A stretch of 64,000 nucleotides of DNA, taken from assembly GCF_003965815.1 (NCBI RefSeq), contig NZ_RXOE01000005.1:248001-312000 (forward strand), given 5' to 3'. Positions 33,594-41,556 of this stretch are shown piece after piece. The first letter of the stretch is position 1; the number at the start of each line of letters is the position of its first letter. The notes below the pieces were generated by a model. The model did not search any database. It had not been told where the DNA came from and worked only from the letters and a program-made list of their open reading frames with translations. The DNA comes from Variovorax gossypii (GTDB lineage Bacteria; Pseudomonadota; Gammaproteobacteria; Burkholderiales; Burkholderiaceae_C). The position numbers were made by a program, and so were the translations under genes.

Positions 33594-34493
33594 TCAGATT
33601 GACGCTTCGCGCGCCACCTGCTCAAGCTTGGGCAGGATCAGTTGACGCACCTTCTTGAGATCGAAGCGCGCATGCACAGTCGAGACATTGATGGCTGCCA
33701 CGATGCGCCCGGAGTCGGTGACCGGAACAGAGACGGAAACGCCGTCCTCCGCGAAGTTCTTCTCGGTGAACGAGTAGCCGTCCTTTGCCGCCTTGCGGAA
33801 GATGGCGAGCACTTCGTCTCGGCTGCGCGTACCGAAGCGTGCACGCACAGCAGGCGCCAGCGCGTCGAGCATGGTCGACAACTGCGTCTCGGGCGCAAGC
33901 GACAGCAGCACCTGCCCGGAAGACGAAGTGAGGGCCGGAAAGCGGCTGCCGACTGGCAGGTTGACGGCCGTGATGTGGCCTCCCGGAATGTTCTGCACTA
34001 CCACCACGTCCTCGCCGTCGAGTTCAACCCACGACACCGTTTCGAGTGTTTCGGCGGCCAGCGCCTGCAACAACGGATAGGCAAGGTCCCTTTGCGACCG
34101 ATGGCGATGCAGGCCACGCACCAGACCGATTAGCTTCAGGGAGGGGAAGTACTTCTTCGACTCCGCGTCCTTGTTCAGATAGCCGAGTTGGTGCAATGTG
34201 TATACGTAGCGCTGCGCTGCGCTGCGCCCCATCTCGGTCCTGTCGGCGATGTCACCGATCGACAGTGGCATGGGATGCTCGTTAAACAGCTCGAGCACGC
34301 GCATCCCCTTTTCCATCGAGCCGACGAACAGACGCGTGTCGGGCTCACCTTGATCGGCACCGGTGGCCCGCAGGGCTTGGTTCCGGGAAGCAGGAGAGAT
34401 CTGAGAGGGTTCCACGGAGCTCGACTGGCGAGAATTGAATGGCGTCGCGGTGACGGAGCACCGAATGAAATGGAGATCTGTAGGCCCAGGCAA
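33594..34493 (-). CDS. IclR-family transcriptional regulator
   Basis: An IclR protein with winged helix (about 58-115, including LSIGDIADRTEMGRSAAQRYVYTLHQLGYL) and effector domain (about 125-295, ending KLEQVAREASI). The ATP-free effector pocket blocks SSSGQVLLSL and VSVPVTDSGRIVAAINVSTV are present. The start is uncertain: the frame opens at TTG 34493, GTG 34415 is possible, and the first ATG is at 34316 just before the helix-turn-helix. It lies upstream of the ligase, Bug and hydratase operon on the same strand, 205 bp away, and is its likely regulator. Confidence 0.85.
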   Translation of the reverse strand: MPGPTDLHFIRCSVTATPFNSRQSSSVEPSQISPASRNQALRATGADQGEPDTRLFVGSMEKGMRVLELFNEHPMPLSIGDIADRTEMGRSAAQRYVYTLHQLGYLNKDAESKKYFPSLKLIGLVRGLHRHRSQRDLAYPLLQALAAETLETVSWVELDGEDVVVVQNIPGGHITAVNLPVGSRFPALTSSSGQVLLSLAPETQLSTMLDALAPAVRARFGTRSRDEVLAIFRKAAKDGYSFTEKNFAEDGVSVSVPVTDSGRIVAAINVSTVHARFDLKKVRQLILPKLEQVAREASI

Positions 34494-34842
34494 GAGGGCA
34501 TACAGGCTAGTCGCTTACTGATGAGTATAAGGAACGAATGGCGTTCAGCATCCCGTTTCGGGGTATTGCTCATGCCCCTTGCGTTCGATCACCTCAACTT
34601 GGAGATCGAGGATAGTCACAGCGCGATCTGCGAGAGATGCATTCGCGATGGGGCGAGGTAGACGACGAGTTGCGGATCCTGCTGACGGACCCGTTTCAAC
34701 AATGGCAGCCATGTGCGATGTTGGATCAATGCCTTAAAAGCGAAGGCTTGGCGAGAAGGTAGTGGCGGATGGCCGACTCTCCCTCGCGCAGCAATGCGTC
34801 CACCGCATTTTTGTCGCCGCAGGACTGGACCTGAGACGCTCG
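34494..34842. other. Intergenic stretch with a possible decayed coding tail
   Basis: About 350 bp without an intact gene. On the minus strand, 34726-34818 reads GDKNAVDALLREGESAIRHY and ends LLRH before a stop. That looks like the C-terminal helix of a real but unrecognised protein. Nothing upstream in the same frame continues it convincingly. The directly repeated element begins at 34843. Confidence 0.35.
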
Positions 34843-34935
34843 TTTCTTATCTCGACTGCCTCGAGTACGTTGTTTCCCGCAGGCGCTTCTTAACGCGGCT
34901 ATCTCGAACTTGTTGTTAGGCCTTCGCGGGCGTCT
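34843..34935 (+). repeat. 93-bp directly repeated element, copy A
   Basis: This copy matches 36504-36596 over 93 bp without gaps, at about 84 percent identity (15 differences counted by eye). Both begin TTTCTTATC and contain TTGTTTCCCGC and TCGAACTTGTTGTT. The copies face the same way and bracket the GST-MerR pair, as element ends or recombination sites might. Differences are mostly transitions, and the frame reading YLDCLEYVVSR in A and YRDCLEYVVSR in B is kept in both. No transposase lies between them. Confidence 0.75.
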
Positions 34936-35000
34936 TGAACAAGCGCATCGGGGGGACCTGCGAGGCCGCCTGTTGCGGGTCGTGCTCCGATACAGGGCGT

Positions 35001-35597
35001 TCAGCTGTCCATGGCGTGTGGCATCGACCGGAAGCCCGGGAGCGCTTCGATGCGCCGCGACCAGGCCTCCAGGGCAGGCCACGCTCCATGGATTCCCGCC
35101 TGATCGCGGATCGAAACGAACGGATAGCACGCGAGATCCGCCAGCGTCGGCGAGTCGCCGACCAGCCAGTCGTGGGCTTTCAGCCGTGCCTCCAGCACGC
35201 CCATGGCCTTGGTGGCTCGCGACTGCGCGGCCTCCAGGTTCGTGGGGATACCGAAGTGGAGCTGATTGCGCGCCAACCCGATCCCGTGGTGCAGCTCCGT
35301 CGCATCGAAGAACAGCCATTGCAGTATCTCGGCGTGCACCGCGTCCGGCAGCCATGGCTTGCCATGCCGCTGCGCGACATGGAAGACGATCGCGTGACTG
35401 TCGCGAATGATCCGGCCATCCTCGTCCAGCACGGGCACATGGCCTAACGGGTTCAGCGAAAGGAACGGCTGCCTGCGATGCTCGCCCGTTCGGAGGTCGA
35501 CCTTCCTTGTCTCGTGCGAGACGCCCAGCAGGTCCAGGACCAGCTTCGCGCGGTAGCTGTTGGCGGAGAGGGGAGAAACGTAGAGTACGGTGCACAT
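35001..35597 (-). CDS. Glutathione S-transferase
   Basis: This 198-residue protein conjugates or reduces electrophiles with glutathione in the cytoplasm. The N-terminal thioredoxin-like domain (1-75) holds YVSPLSANSYRAKLVLDLLG, NPLGHVPVLDEDGRI and RDSHAIVFHVAQ, the glutathione-site segment. The helical C-terminal domain includes DSPTLADLACYPFVSI. It is divergent from a MerR gene, and a 24-bp palindrome in the gap fits a MerR-activated promoter for this gene. Ribosome site weak. Confidence 0.9.
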   Translation of the reverse strand: MCTVLYVSPLSANSYRAKLVLDLLGVSHETRKVDLRTGEHRRQPFLSLNPLGHVPVLDEDGRIIRDSHAIVFHVAQRHGKPWLPDAVHAEILQWLFFDATELHHGIGLARNQLHFGIPTNLEAAQSRATKAMGVLEARLKAHDWLVGDSPTLADLACYPFVSIRDQAGIHGAWPALEAWSRRIEALPGFRSMPHAMDS

Positions 35598-35618
35598 GGT
35601 GTGAAGAGAATGGTGATC

Positions 35619-36053
35619 ATGGACCCAAGGCTAAACCCGGGTGTTGACTCCAGAGTCAACACCTTTTTGAAGATCGGCGAGATCGCGCGCCTGGGCGAGG
35701 TAGGCGTGGATACCGTGCGGTACTACGAACGGCTGGGACTGCTGCACGCCCAGGGACGCAGCGCGGGCGGATACCGCGAGTTCAGCAGGGCGACCGTCGA
35801 ACGGATCCGCTTCATCAAGCCGGCGCAATCCCTCGGCTTCCGGCTCGACGAAATGGTCAGCGTGCTCAACGCGATCGATACCGAAGGGGTGAACTATCAG
35901 CGGGCCCATGCGCGGCTGTCCGCGGTGGCCGAGCGGATCGATGCCCAGATCGAGGATCTGCGTCGGGTTCGCAGCGAGATCTCCGTGCTGCTCGCGAAAT
36001 ACGAGGCCGACGGCTGCGAGGAACTGGAGTCGACGGTGACCCGAATGGGCTAG
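35619..36053 (+). CDS. MerR-family transcriptional regulator
   Basis: The protein has the MerR helix-turn-helix LKIGEIARLGEVGVDTVRYY, then ERLGLLHAQGRSAGGYREF, and a coiled dimerisation helix (RLSAVAERIDAQIEDLRRV). One late Cys (DGCEELES) resembles the tail cysteines of metal- or redox-sensing relatives, but a full metal set is not visible. Start uncertain: ATG 35610, ATG 35619 or TTG 35667, the last keeping the operator palindrome outside the coding region. It faces the GST gene and probably activates it under electrophile stress. Confidence 0.85.
   Translation: MDPRLNPGVDSRVNTFLKIGEIARLGEVGVDTVRYYERLGLLHAQGRSAGGYREFSRATVERIRFIKPAQSLGFRLDEMVSVLNAIDTEGVNYQRAHARLSAVAERIDAQIEDLRRVRSEISVLLAKYEADGCEELESTVTRMG
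35629..35663 (-). promoter_or_regulatory. MerR-type promoter and operator for the GST gene
   Basis: GGTGTTGACTC (35640-35650), two bases, GAGTCAACACC (35653-35663) is a perfect 11+2+11 palindrome. On the minus strand TTGACT in the distal arm serves as -35 and TTAGCC (35629-35634) as -10, with a spacer of about 19 bp holding most of the operator. Long-spacer promoters with the dyad inside are the hallmark of MerR activation. The palindrome also lies just after the proposed merR ATG, so either merR is read through it or its start is the TTG at 35667. Confidence 0.7.
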
Positions 36054-36101
36054 GAGATGCCGCAGGATCGCTGACGGCCGCATGCCTGGGTACGCGTCGG
36101 C

Positions 36102-36419
36102 TTGCCCAGTTCCGTCCGCAGGTCGGGAGTTTCGCGCCGACAACACGAGAGCGAACGGGAAGTGCAGCGCTTGAAGTATCGACTCGCGCAAGCCAATGCT
36201 GAACAAGAAGGACAGCGCCGTTCTCTTGGCAAAGAGGAAGCCCAAAGAACGGAGGATGCGAGAAAGATGAAACTCGAAGCGGCAGAACGAGAGAAGCGCC
36301 TGCTGTCGGAAACTGAACAAGAGCGGTCAGCGACGCAACGGGCGCTCGCGGATCTATTGAAGGAACAGGAAGCCAGACTTTGCGCAGAGCAAGAACTGGC
36401 CCGTGCAGGGCTTCGGTAG
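36102..36419 (+). pseudogene. Truncated coiled-coil protein (possible KfrA-like fragment)
   Basis: The frame has no proper start (TTG at 36102 without a ribosome site) and encodes about 85 residues of charged heptads: VQRLKYRLAQANAEQEGQRR, then EEAQRTEDARKMKLEAAERE and QRALADLLKEQEARLCAEQE. Long alanine/glutamate/arginine coils like this occur in the C-terminal arms of KfrA-type DNA-binding proteins of plasmids and islands. The DNA-binding domain is absent. Identification is tentative. Confidence 0.4.
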
Positions 36420-36503
36420 CACGTGGCGCTCAACGAAAAGAACGAGATGTCCGCGATCGGGCTGATCGATCTCGGGGCGCCGAAACGAAGCGCCGGCCGT
36501 TCA

Positions 36504-36596
36504 TTTCTTATCGCGACTGTCTTGAGTATGTTGTTTCCCGCGGGTATTTCTTGGCGCGGCTGCCTCGAACTTGTTGTTCAGCCTTCGCGGGTGTCT
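36504..36596 (+). repeat. 93-bp directly repeated element, copy B, with further TTGTTGTT sub-repeats
   Basis: This is the partner of 34843-34935, 1661 bp away in the same orientation. Sub-repeats of the form (A/C)TTGTTGTT continue past it (ACATGTTGTTCGG near 36597, GAACTTGTTGTC near 36617, ATTTGTTGTTCCC near 36645). Clusters of short repeats at an element end are typical of transposase or recombinase binding sites. No transposase gene is attached, so the element type is not known. Confidence 0.7.
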
Positions 36597-36964
36597 GGCA
36601 CATGTTGTTCGGTTGTCTTGAACTTGTTGTCAAAGGTGTCAGCAATTTGTTGTTCCCGCGCGGCGGGCCCAGGTTAGCCCCGAGGGCAAAGTCCGGCTGG
36701 TCACCATCTACGAGTCCGGCAATGATGTCAAGAATTTATATAATATATCTTATGTTAAATATTAAAGCCCTGCTCAAAATCGTTTCATCGATCGTTTCTT
36801 CGGAAAGCATCTGAAATCGATTTCCCAAAGGAAAGCCTCGCCGCAGTCCCGCCAACTATCGTTTCGTGGGACCGCATATCTGTCGAGGATTCTCCTAATC
36901 AAGGAACCGTTTCAGACCGGGGCACTGCCTCGGGTGCCCGGAACACAGATCGGCTGAAGATACT
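36597..36964. other. Gene-free AT-rich stretch with operator-like repeats
   Basis: No gene is seen here. A strongly AT-rich patch (36736-36771) is followed by ATCGTTTCAT (36779-36788), ATCGTTTCTT (36791-36800) and ATCGTTTCGT (36858-36867). Between them is the palindrome GAAATCGATTTC (36813-36824). The first two repeats are 12 bp apart and the third 67 bp further. The promoter of the HipA-like gene at 58300 has ATCGTTTCACA at intervals of 12 and 68 bp. No HipA-like gene follows here. Confidence 0.55.
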
Positions 36965-36994
36965 ATTGATGCTATAATGCATCAATATTGATGA
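36965..36994 (+). promoter_or_regulatory. vapBC promoter and operator
   Basis: ATTGATGC (36965-36972), TATAAT (36973-36978), GCATCAAT (36979-36986) is a perfect inverted repeat with a consensus -10 box as its centre. A third half-site ATTGATGA follows at 36987-36994, ten bases before the vapB ATG. Binding of a VapBC complex here would cover the promoter, the usual conditional autorepression of toxin-antitoxin operons. Confidence 0.75.
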
Positions 36995-37003
36995 TGGCCT
37001 GCC

Positions 37004-37207
37004 ATGAGAACTACTGTCACCATCGAGGACGCCCTCTACAACGAAGCACTTGAAGTTGCAGATCCGAGCATGGACAAGGCGGATCTTTTCAGGGAAGCAG
37101 TGAAAACGTTCGTTAGGGTTCAAGCGGCCAAGCGCCTCGCTGCGTTGGGCGCACGTGCGCCCGAAATTCGCGACATTCCCCGTCGTCGCGAGGACGTGAA
37201 CTCGTGA
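37004..37207 (+). CDS. vapB: VapB-family antitoxin
   Basis: This 67-residue protein opens with the ribbon-helix-helix-like MRTTVTIEDALYNEALEV, typical of VapB antitoxins of the DUF2191 type, followed by a charged toxin-binding tail (RRREDVNS). It neutralises the VapC ribonuclease and binds the operator upstream. Its stop overlaps the vapC start as GTGA (37204-37207). Confidence 0.85.
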   Translation: MRTTVTIEDALYNEALEVADPSMDKADLFREAVKTFVRVQAAKRLAALGARAPEIRDIPRRREDVNS

Positions 37208-37584
37208 CGCCCATCTTGGTCGACACCTCCGTTTGGGTCGACCATTTCCGCGCGCATAACACCGGCTTGGTGAGTCTCCTTGGAATGGATCGAGTGATGA
37301 TGCATCCGATGGTGCTTGGAGAACTCGCGTGCGGTACTCCTCCATCACGCACACAGACCCTTCGGGATTTAGGACGCCTGCAACAGATGCCGCAAGCCAA
37401 TTTGCGGGAGGTGCTCGCCTTCATTGAGCAGGAGCGGCTGTTTGGCTTGGGATGTGGACTCGTGGACCTGTCTCTCCTGGCCTCAACGCTCATGACACCG
37501 GGTGCTGAGTTGTGGACGCTCGATCGGCGGCTTGGTGATCTGGCTCAGCGTTTTGGGGTGACATACCGCCCCCCTATCCATTAG
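37204..37584 (+). CDS. vapC: VapC-family PIN-domain ribonuclease toxin
   Basis: This 126-residue PIN-domain protein cleaves RNA when free of VapB. The acidic metal-binding residues are visible: D in ILVDTSVWVDHF, E in MVLGELACG, D in GLVDLSLLAS and D in LWTLDRRLGDLA. The start is GTG, coupled to vapB. The pair sits in decayed mobile DNA, consistent with an addiction or stabilisation module of an old element. Confidence 0.88.
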   Translation: MTPILVDTSVWVDHFRAHNTGLVSLLGMDRVMMHPMVLGELACGTPPSRTQTLRDLGRLQQMPQANLREVLAFIEQERLFGLGCGLVDLSLLASTLMTPGAELWTLDRRLGDLAQRFGVTYRPPIH

Positions 37585-37865
37585 TTTCCCTGCACAGCTT
37601 GATCCGATGCCGCCAGTCGTGACCAGCTTCGCGCACTCGGATACAAGTGGCTTCCAGTTCATGGCTACTTGGCGCGCTGCGCTGCAAGGTTGTGCTGTGT
37701 CGCTCTGCTGGCGGGGTTGCCATTGAGTTCCTCAAAGCCCAATCCACGGCGTGGATCAATCAAGCCGAAATACAGCCTGCGTGAGCAGAAATAGGCAATC
37801 CTGTGAGGCCTGTTCCGATGGAGGTCCGGCGCCGCGTGGCCGGCTTGGGGCAGCCCTGCCGGACC

Positions 37866-38435
37866 TCAATGAACCGCGGCCAGCGTCTTCAGCCGCACCA
37901 GCAGTGCACCGACGATGTCGCCATAGGTGCGCCGCTCGGCGAGCCCCACCCACTGTGCGAACGCAACGCGGAAGACCGCGATGCCCGCCTCCGCCACCAG
38001 GCTCGCGTCGGGCTCGCCGAATCCTCTTGCGCGCAAGGCCTCTGCCATTGCCGCCGACAGCCTTGACAACTTGATGAGCTCTCGCTCGTGCAGTTCGCCG
38101 GTGGCGGCGATCACCGAGGCACGCACGCGGGCAAAGTCGCGGCGATCCTCGTCGAAGAAGTCGGCGGGCGCCTGCAGCGCAAAAGCCATCGCTTCCATGG
38201 CCGTCGCATCCGTCGGAGCACCGCGGAGCGCCGCCACCATCGATTCCTGCAGCACTTCCGAACCGCTGAAAAGCACCTCGCGCTTGTCGGTGAAGTAGCG
38301 GAAGAACGTGCGCGAAGTGAGTCCCGCGCGCTCCGCGATGGCGGCGACGGTCGCCTGCTCGTAGCCGACCTCCGCGAACAGTTCCATGGCCGCCATTCGG
38401 AGGCGGCCCTCGCCATCAGGCTCCCATCGACCCAT
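37866..38435 (-). CDS. TetR-family transcriptional regulator
   Basis: The 189-residue protein has an N-terminal helix-turn-helix (RLRMAAMELFAEVGYEQATV, then RAGLTSRTFFRYFTDKREVL), the SRTFFRYF recognition helix typical of TetR, and a helical ligand domain. A TTG at 38459 would extend it by eight residues into the operator. It is divergent from the epimerase-like gene at 38514, with repeated GTGACAT-type half-sites in the gap. Confidence 0.9.
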   Translation of the reverse strand: MGRWEPDGEGRLRMAAMELFAEVGYEQATVAAIAERAGLTSRTFFRYFTDKREVLFSGSEVLQESMVAALRGAPTDATAMEAMAFALQAPADFFDEDRRDFARVRASVIAATGELHERELIKLSRLSAAMAEALRARGFGEPDASLVAEAGIAVFRVAFAQWVGLAERRTYGDIVGALLVRLKTLAAVH

Positions 38436-38450
38436 CGCATCCTCGCAGTG

Positions 38451-38500
38451 TTGACACAAAGTGACATCATAGGCCTACAATTATGTCACTCAATGACATC
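38451..38500 (+). promoter_or_regulatory. Divergent TetR operator with AGTGACAT arms
   Basis: AGTGACAT (38460-38467) and ATGTCACT (38483-38490) are perfect inverted arms 15 bp apart. A further ATGACATC lies at 38493-38500. TTGACA (38451-38456) and TACAAT (38476-38481) with a 19-bp gap could be the promoter of the plus-strand gene. Control by the adjacent TetR protein is inferred. Confidence 0.6.
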
Positions 38501-38513
38501 AAAGGACGTGCGC

Positions 38514-39407
38514 ATGCGAATTCTCGTGACCGGGGCCTCTGGCTGGATCGGTTCAGCCAGCGTTACCGAACTCATCGCCGCCGGGCACCACGTGCTCGGC
38601 CTTGCCCGCAATGACGAGGCCGCGGCCAGGATCCGGGGCCTCGGCGCCGAGGCGATCCACGGCTCGCTCGACGATCTGGCCAGCCTGCGCGCTGCAGCAG
38701 CCCAGGCAGACGGCGTCGTACACCTCGCGTACAAGCACGATTTCTCGCAGATGGCTGACGCGGCGCGGGCCGATCGTGCGGCCATCGACGCCTTCGCCGA
38801 TGTGCTGCAGGGCACCGGTGGCCCTTTGCTGATCGCCTCGGGCACGCTGGGTCTCGCACCTGGGCGGATCGGCCTCGAGGCCGACATGGCGGACTCGGCG
38901 GTTCACCCTCGCGTCGGAAATGCGGCTTACACGCTCGGCCTGGCCGAACGCGGAGTCCGCTCGCTCGTGGTGCGCTTTGCGCCGACGGTCCATGGTGCCG
39001 GAGGCGACCACGGCTTTGTTGCGACGCTGGCAAAAACAGCTCGGACCAAAGGCGTCTCTGCGTATCTCGGGGCCGGCCAGAACCGCTGGTCTGCCGTCCA
39101 TCGGCTCGATGCCGCGAAGCTGGTGCAACTGGCGGTCGACAAGGCAAAGCCCGGTACCGTGCTGCACGCCGTCGCCGAGGAGGCCATCGCCGCGCGCGAC
39201 ATTGCCGCTGCGCTCGGCCAGTCCCTGGGTGTTCCGGTGGAATCGATTCCGTCAGACCGTGCGGCCGAGCACTTCGGCTGGATCGGCATGTTCTTCGGCG
39301 CCGACGCTCCTGCTTCGAGTACAGGAACGCGCGAGCTGCTGAACTGGGCGCCGTCGCATACGACGCTGCTCGAAGACATCGTGGCCGGCCACTACCCGGG
39401 CACCTGA
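38514..39407 (+). CDS. NAD(P)-dependent epimerase/dehydratase-like oxidoreductase (extended SDR)
   Basis: This 297-residue extended short-chain dehydrogenase has the Rossmann opening MRILVTGASGWIGSASVTEL. The catalytic Tyr may be in NAAYTLGLAE, which lacks the classical YxxxK lysine, so it is an atypical member. AAGGA sits eight bases before the ATG at 38514; an ATG at 38493 is less likely. Relatives are often quinone- or aldehyde-inducible under TetR control. Substrate unknown. Confidence 0.82.
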   Translation: MRILVTGASGWIGSASVTELIAAGHHVLGLARNDEAAARIRGLGAEAIHGSLDDLASLRAAAAQADGVVHLAYKHDFSQMADAARADRAAIDAFADVLQGTGGPLLIASGTLGLAPGRIGLEADMADSAVHPRVGNAAYTLGLAERGVRSLVVRFAPTVHGAGGDHGFVATLAKTARTKGVSAYLGAGQNRWSAVHRLDAAKLVQLAVDKAKPGTVLHAVAEEAIAARDIAAALGQSLGVPVESIPSDRAAEHFGWIGMFFGADAPASSTGTRELLNWAPSHTTLLEDIVAGHYPGT

Positions 39408-39456
39408 GGCGAACCGGACGACAGGCGGCGTCGTGGCCTTGCCCTGGATGGCGCCG

Positions 39457-40257
39457 CTATGCGCCCTCGTGCGGTGATGCAACGGCCACCTCATCGACAA
39501 GAGCGCTGCTGGCGACGCCCTCCCCGAAATAGAAGGCCTGGATGTCCGCGCGCTGCCGCAGGGTCTGCGCATCGCCGCCAAGCACCGCCACGCCGGCATC
39601 GAGCACCGTCGCACGGTCGGCGTACTGCAGCGCCACGGTGGAGTTCTGCTCGGCCACGAGGATCGACAAGCCCTCCTCCCGGTTGAGCCGCCGCAGCTGC
39701 TCGAAGATGTCGCGCACCACCAGCGGCGCGAGCCCCATCGAGGGTTCGTCGAGCACCAGCAGCCGTGGCCGCGACATCAGCGCACGGCCGATGGCCGTCA
39801 TCTGCTGCTCGCCGCCCGAGCTCAGGCCGGCGAGCGTGCCGCACCGGTCCTTCAGCTTCGGAAAGATCGCGTAGACCCGGGCGAGGTCTCCGGCGATCTC
39901 GGAGCGCCGCGCATCACGGCCGAGCGCACCGGTCAGCAGGTTCTCCTCCACCGTCAGCGAACGAAAGCAGTGCCGCCCTTCCAGCACCTGGACCAGGCCC
40001 AGCCGAAGCAGGTCGGCAGGGCTGGTTCGGCCCGTGTCGTGCCCGTCGAAGACGATGCGCCCTGCCGTCACCTGGCCGCGCTCGGCCGGCAGCAGGTTCG
40101 ACACCGCCTTGAGCGTGGTCGACTTGCCCGTGCCGTTGGCACCGAGCAGCGCGTGGATCTCGCCGGGACGCACGTCGAGGCTCACACCATGGAGCGCGAC
40201 GATGGAGCTCTGGTACGCCGCCTCGACGGCCTCGATGCGTAGCAAAGGGGCCGTCAC
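39457..40257 (-). CDS. LIV-type ABC transporter ATPase (LivF-like)
   Basis: One of two ATPases of a branched-chain-amino-acid-type importer. The 266-residue protein shows Walker A LLGANGTGKSTTLKA, the signature LAGLSSGGEQQMTAIGRAL, Walker B LLVLDEPSMGLAP and the LivF-type block GLVQVLEGRHCFRSLTVEENL. The start is GTG, immediately after the sfnB stop. It is the last gene of the sulfur operon, so the transporter most likely serves an organosulfur compound and not leucine. That link is inferred from the operon. Confidence 0.9.
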   Translation of the reverse strand: MTAPLLRIEAVEAAYQSSIVALHGVSLDVRPGEIHALLGANGTGKSTTLKAVSNLLPAERGQVTAGRIVFDGHDTGRTSPADLLRLGLVQVLEGRHCFRSLTVEENLLTGALGRDARRSEIAGDLARVYAIFPKLKDRCGTLAGLSSGGEQQMTAIGRALMSRPRLLVLDEPSMGLAPLVVRDIFEQLRRLNREEGLSILVAEQNSTVALQYADRATVLDAGVAVLGGDAQTLRQRADIQAFYFGEGVASSALVDEVAVASPHEGA

Positions 40258-40258
40258 C

Positions 40259-41524
40259 TCAGCTCCAGGCGTGGAAAGGCGGCTTCACGCCGTTGAGGAA
40301 GTAGTTGCCGACGATGGCGTACTTCCAGCGCACCGGGTCGTGCAGCGTGTGCGTGCGCGCATTGCGCCAGTGGCGGTCGAGGTTGTACTGGCCCAGCGTC
40401 GAGCGCGTGCCCGCCAGTTCGAAGAGCTTGTTGGTCGCCAGGATCGCGATCTCGGTGGAAAGCACCTTGGCCTCGGCCGTCGCGACTTGCGCCGCCGCCA
40501 CACTCTCGGCGTCGGGCGCGGCCACGGCACGGTCGATGGCGCGGCCCGCGCGCTCCAGCAGGGCCTCGCTCGCATGCAGGCGGATCTGCAGGTCGCCCAC
40601 CGCCTGGATCGAGTACGGGTCTTCCCACGCATGGTCGCGCTGGCTGTCGATCCACGGGCGCGTCTTGGTGCGGATGAAATCAACCGTCTCCGCGATGGCG
40701 CCGCGCGCGATGCCCACGTCGACCGCCGCCTGGATGATCTGGAAGATGGCGCCGTCGGCCGACGGCGCGTCGTAGCCCTTGTAGGCCGGGATCAGGTGTG
40801 TCTTCGGTACCTTCACGCGGTCGATGACCACCGTGCCGCTGAGCGTGGTGCGCTGGCCGAAGGCCGACCAGTCGTCGATCACGGTGAGGCCCGGCGCATT
40901 GCGCTCGGCCACCACGTACCAGGTCCTTCCCTGCTCGTCGTTGGCCACGATGGGCACGTAGTGCGCGAGCAAAGCACCGGTCGAGTAGAACTTCTTGCCG
41001 GTCACCACCACATGGTCGCCCGCGTCGGTGAAGCGTGTCTCGAAGTCGGCCGCGCGCCTGGAGCCCGACTCCGAGAACGCATTGCCCCAACGCACGCCGC
41101 GCAGGAAGTCGGAGAAGAAGAGCTTCTGCTGCGCGGCGTCGGACACCGTGCGCACCGCCGCGACGAAGCCCAGGTGGTTCTGCGTGATCTGCCCAAGAGA
41201 TGGGTCCGCCGCCGAGATGATCGCGATCACCTCGGCCAGCGTGGCATACGACACCTCGGCCCCGCCGAAGGCCTTGGGCACGTTGATGGCCCAGAGACCG
41301 CTCTGCGAATAGGCGTCGATCTCCTCGACCGGCCAGCGGCGCAGGCGGTCGCGCTCGGAGGCGCCGACGATCAGCTTCGCGGCCAGCGCGTGCGCCACGG
41401 CAATGGCCTCGGCGTCGTCGCGGATCACGTGCGCAGGCGTGTCGGATAGCGGAAAGCCGGGCACGGCATCGTTCGCGGCGGCGGCAGCCGATCCGGCCGC
41501 GTGGGATTGGAGAACAGCGGACAT
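40259..41524 (-). CDS. sfnB: SfnB-family sulfur acquisition oxidoreductase (acyl-CoA dehydrogenase fold)
   Basis: This 421-residue acyl-CoA-dehydrogenase-fold flavoprotein resembles SfnB, linked to growth on dimethyl sulfone as sulfur source. Blocks seen are GLWAINVPKAFGGAEVSYAT, ITQNHLGFVAAVRTVSDA, GNAFSESGSRRA and the late LDRHWRNARTHTLHDPVRWK, also found in DszC-type monooxygenases. It lies between the transport receptor and LivF genes. Related paralogues are at 47897 and 50515. The exact reaction of SfnB is not settled. Confidence 0.87.
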   Translation of the reverse strand: MSAVLQSHAAGSAAAAANDAVPGFPLSDTPAHVIRDDAEAIAVAHALAAKLIVGASERDRLRRWPVEEIDAYSQSGLWAINVPKAFGGAEVSYATLAEVIAIISAADPSLGQITQNHLGFVAAVRTVSDAAQQKLFFSDFLRGVRWGNAFSESGSRRAADFETRFTDAGDHVVVTGKKFYSTGALLAHYVPIVANDEQGRTWYVVAERNAPGLTVIDDWSAFGQRTTLSGTVVIDRVKVPKTHLIPAYKGYDAPSADGAIFQIIQAAVDVGIARGAIAETVDFIRTKTRPWIDSQRDHAWEDPYSIQAVGDLQIRLHASEALLERAGRAIDRAVAAPDAESVAAAQVATAEAKVLSTEIAILATNKLFELAGTRSTLGQYNLDRHWRNARTHTLHDPVRWKYAIVGNYFLNGVKPPFHAWS

Positions 41525-41556
41525 GGTGTTGCCTTTCTGGAATTCGTACGCGGGCT

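Noticed and set aside
36102..36419. Coiled-coil frame considered as an intact gene
   Set aside because: It starts with TTG and no ribosome site, lacks any DNA-binding domain, and lies between repeats in decayed DNA; listed as a remnant instead.
37751..38074. Proline/arginine-rich plus-strand frames downstream of vapC
   Set aside because: They overlap the TetR gene in antisense and show no coding signal of their own.
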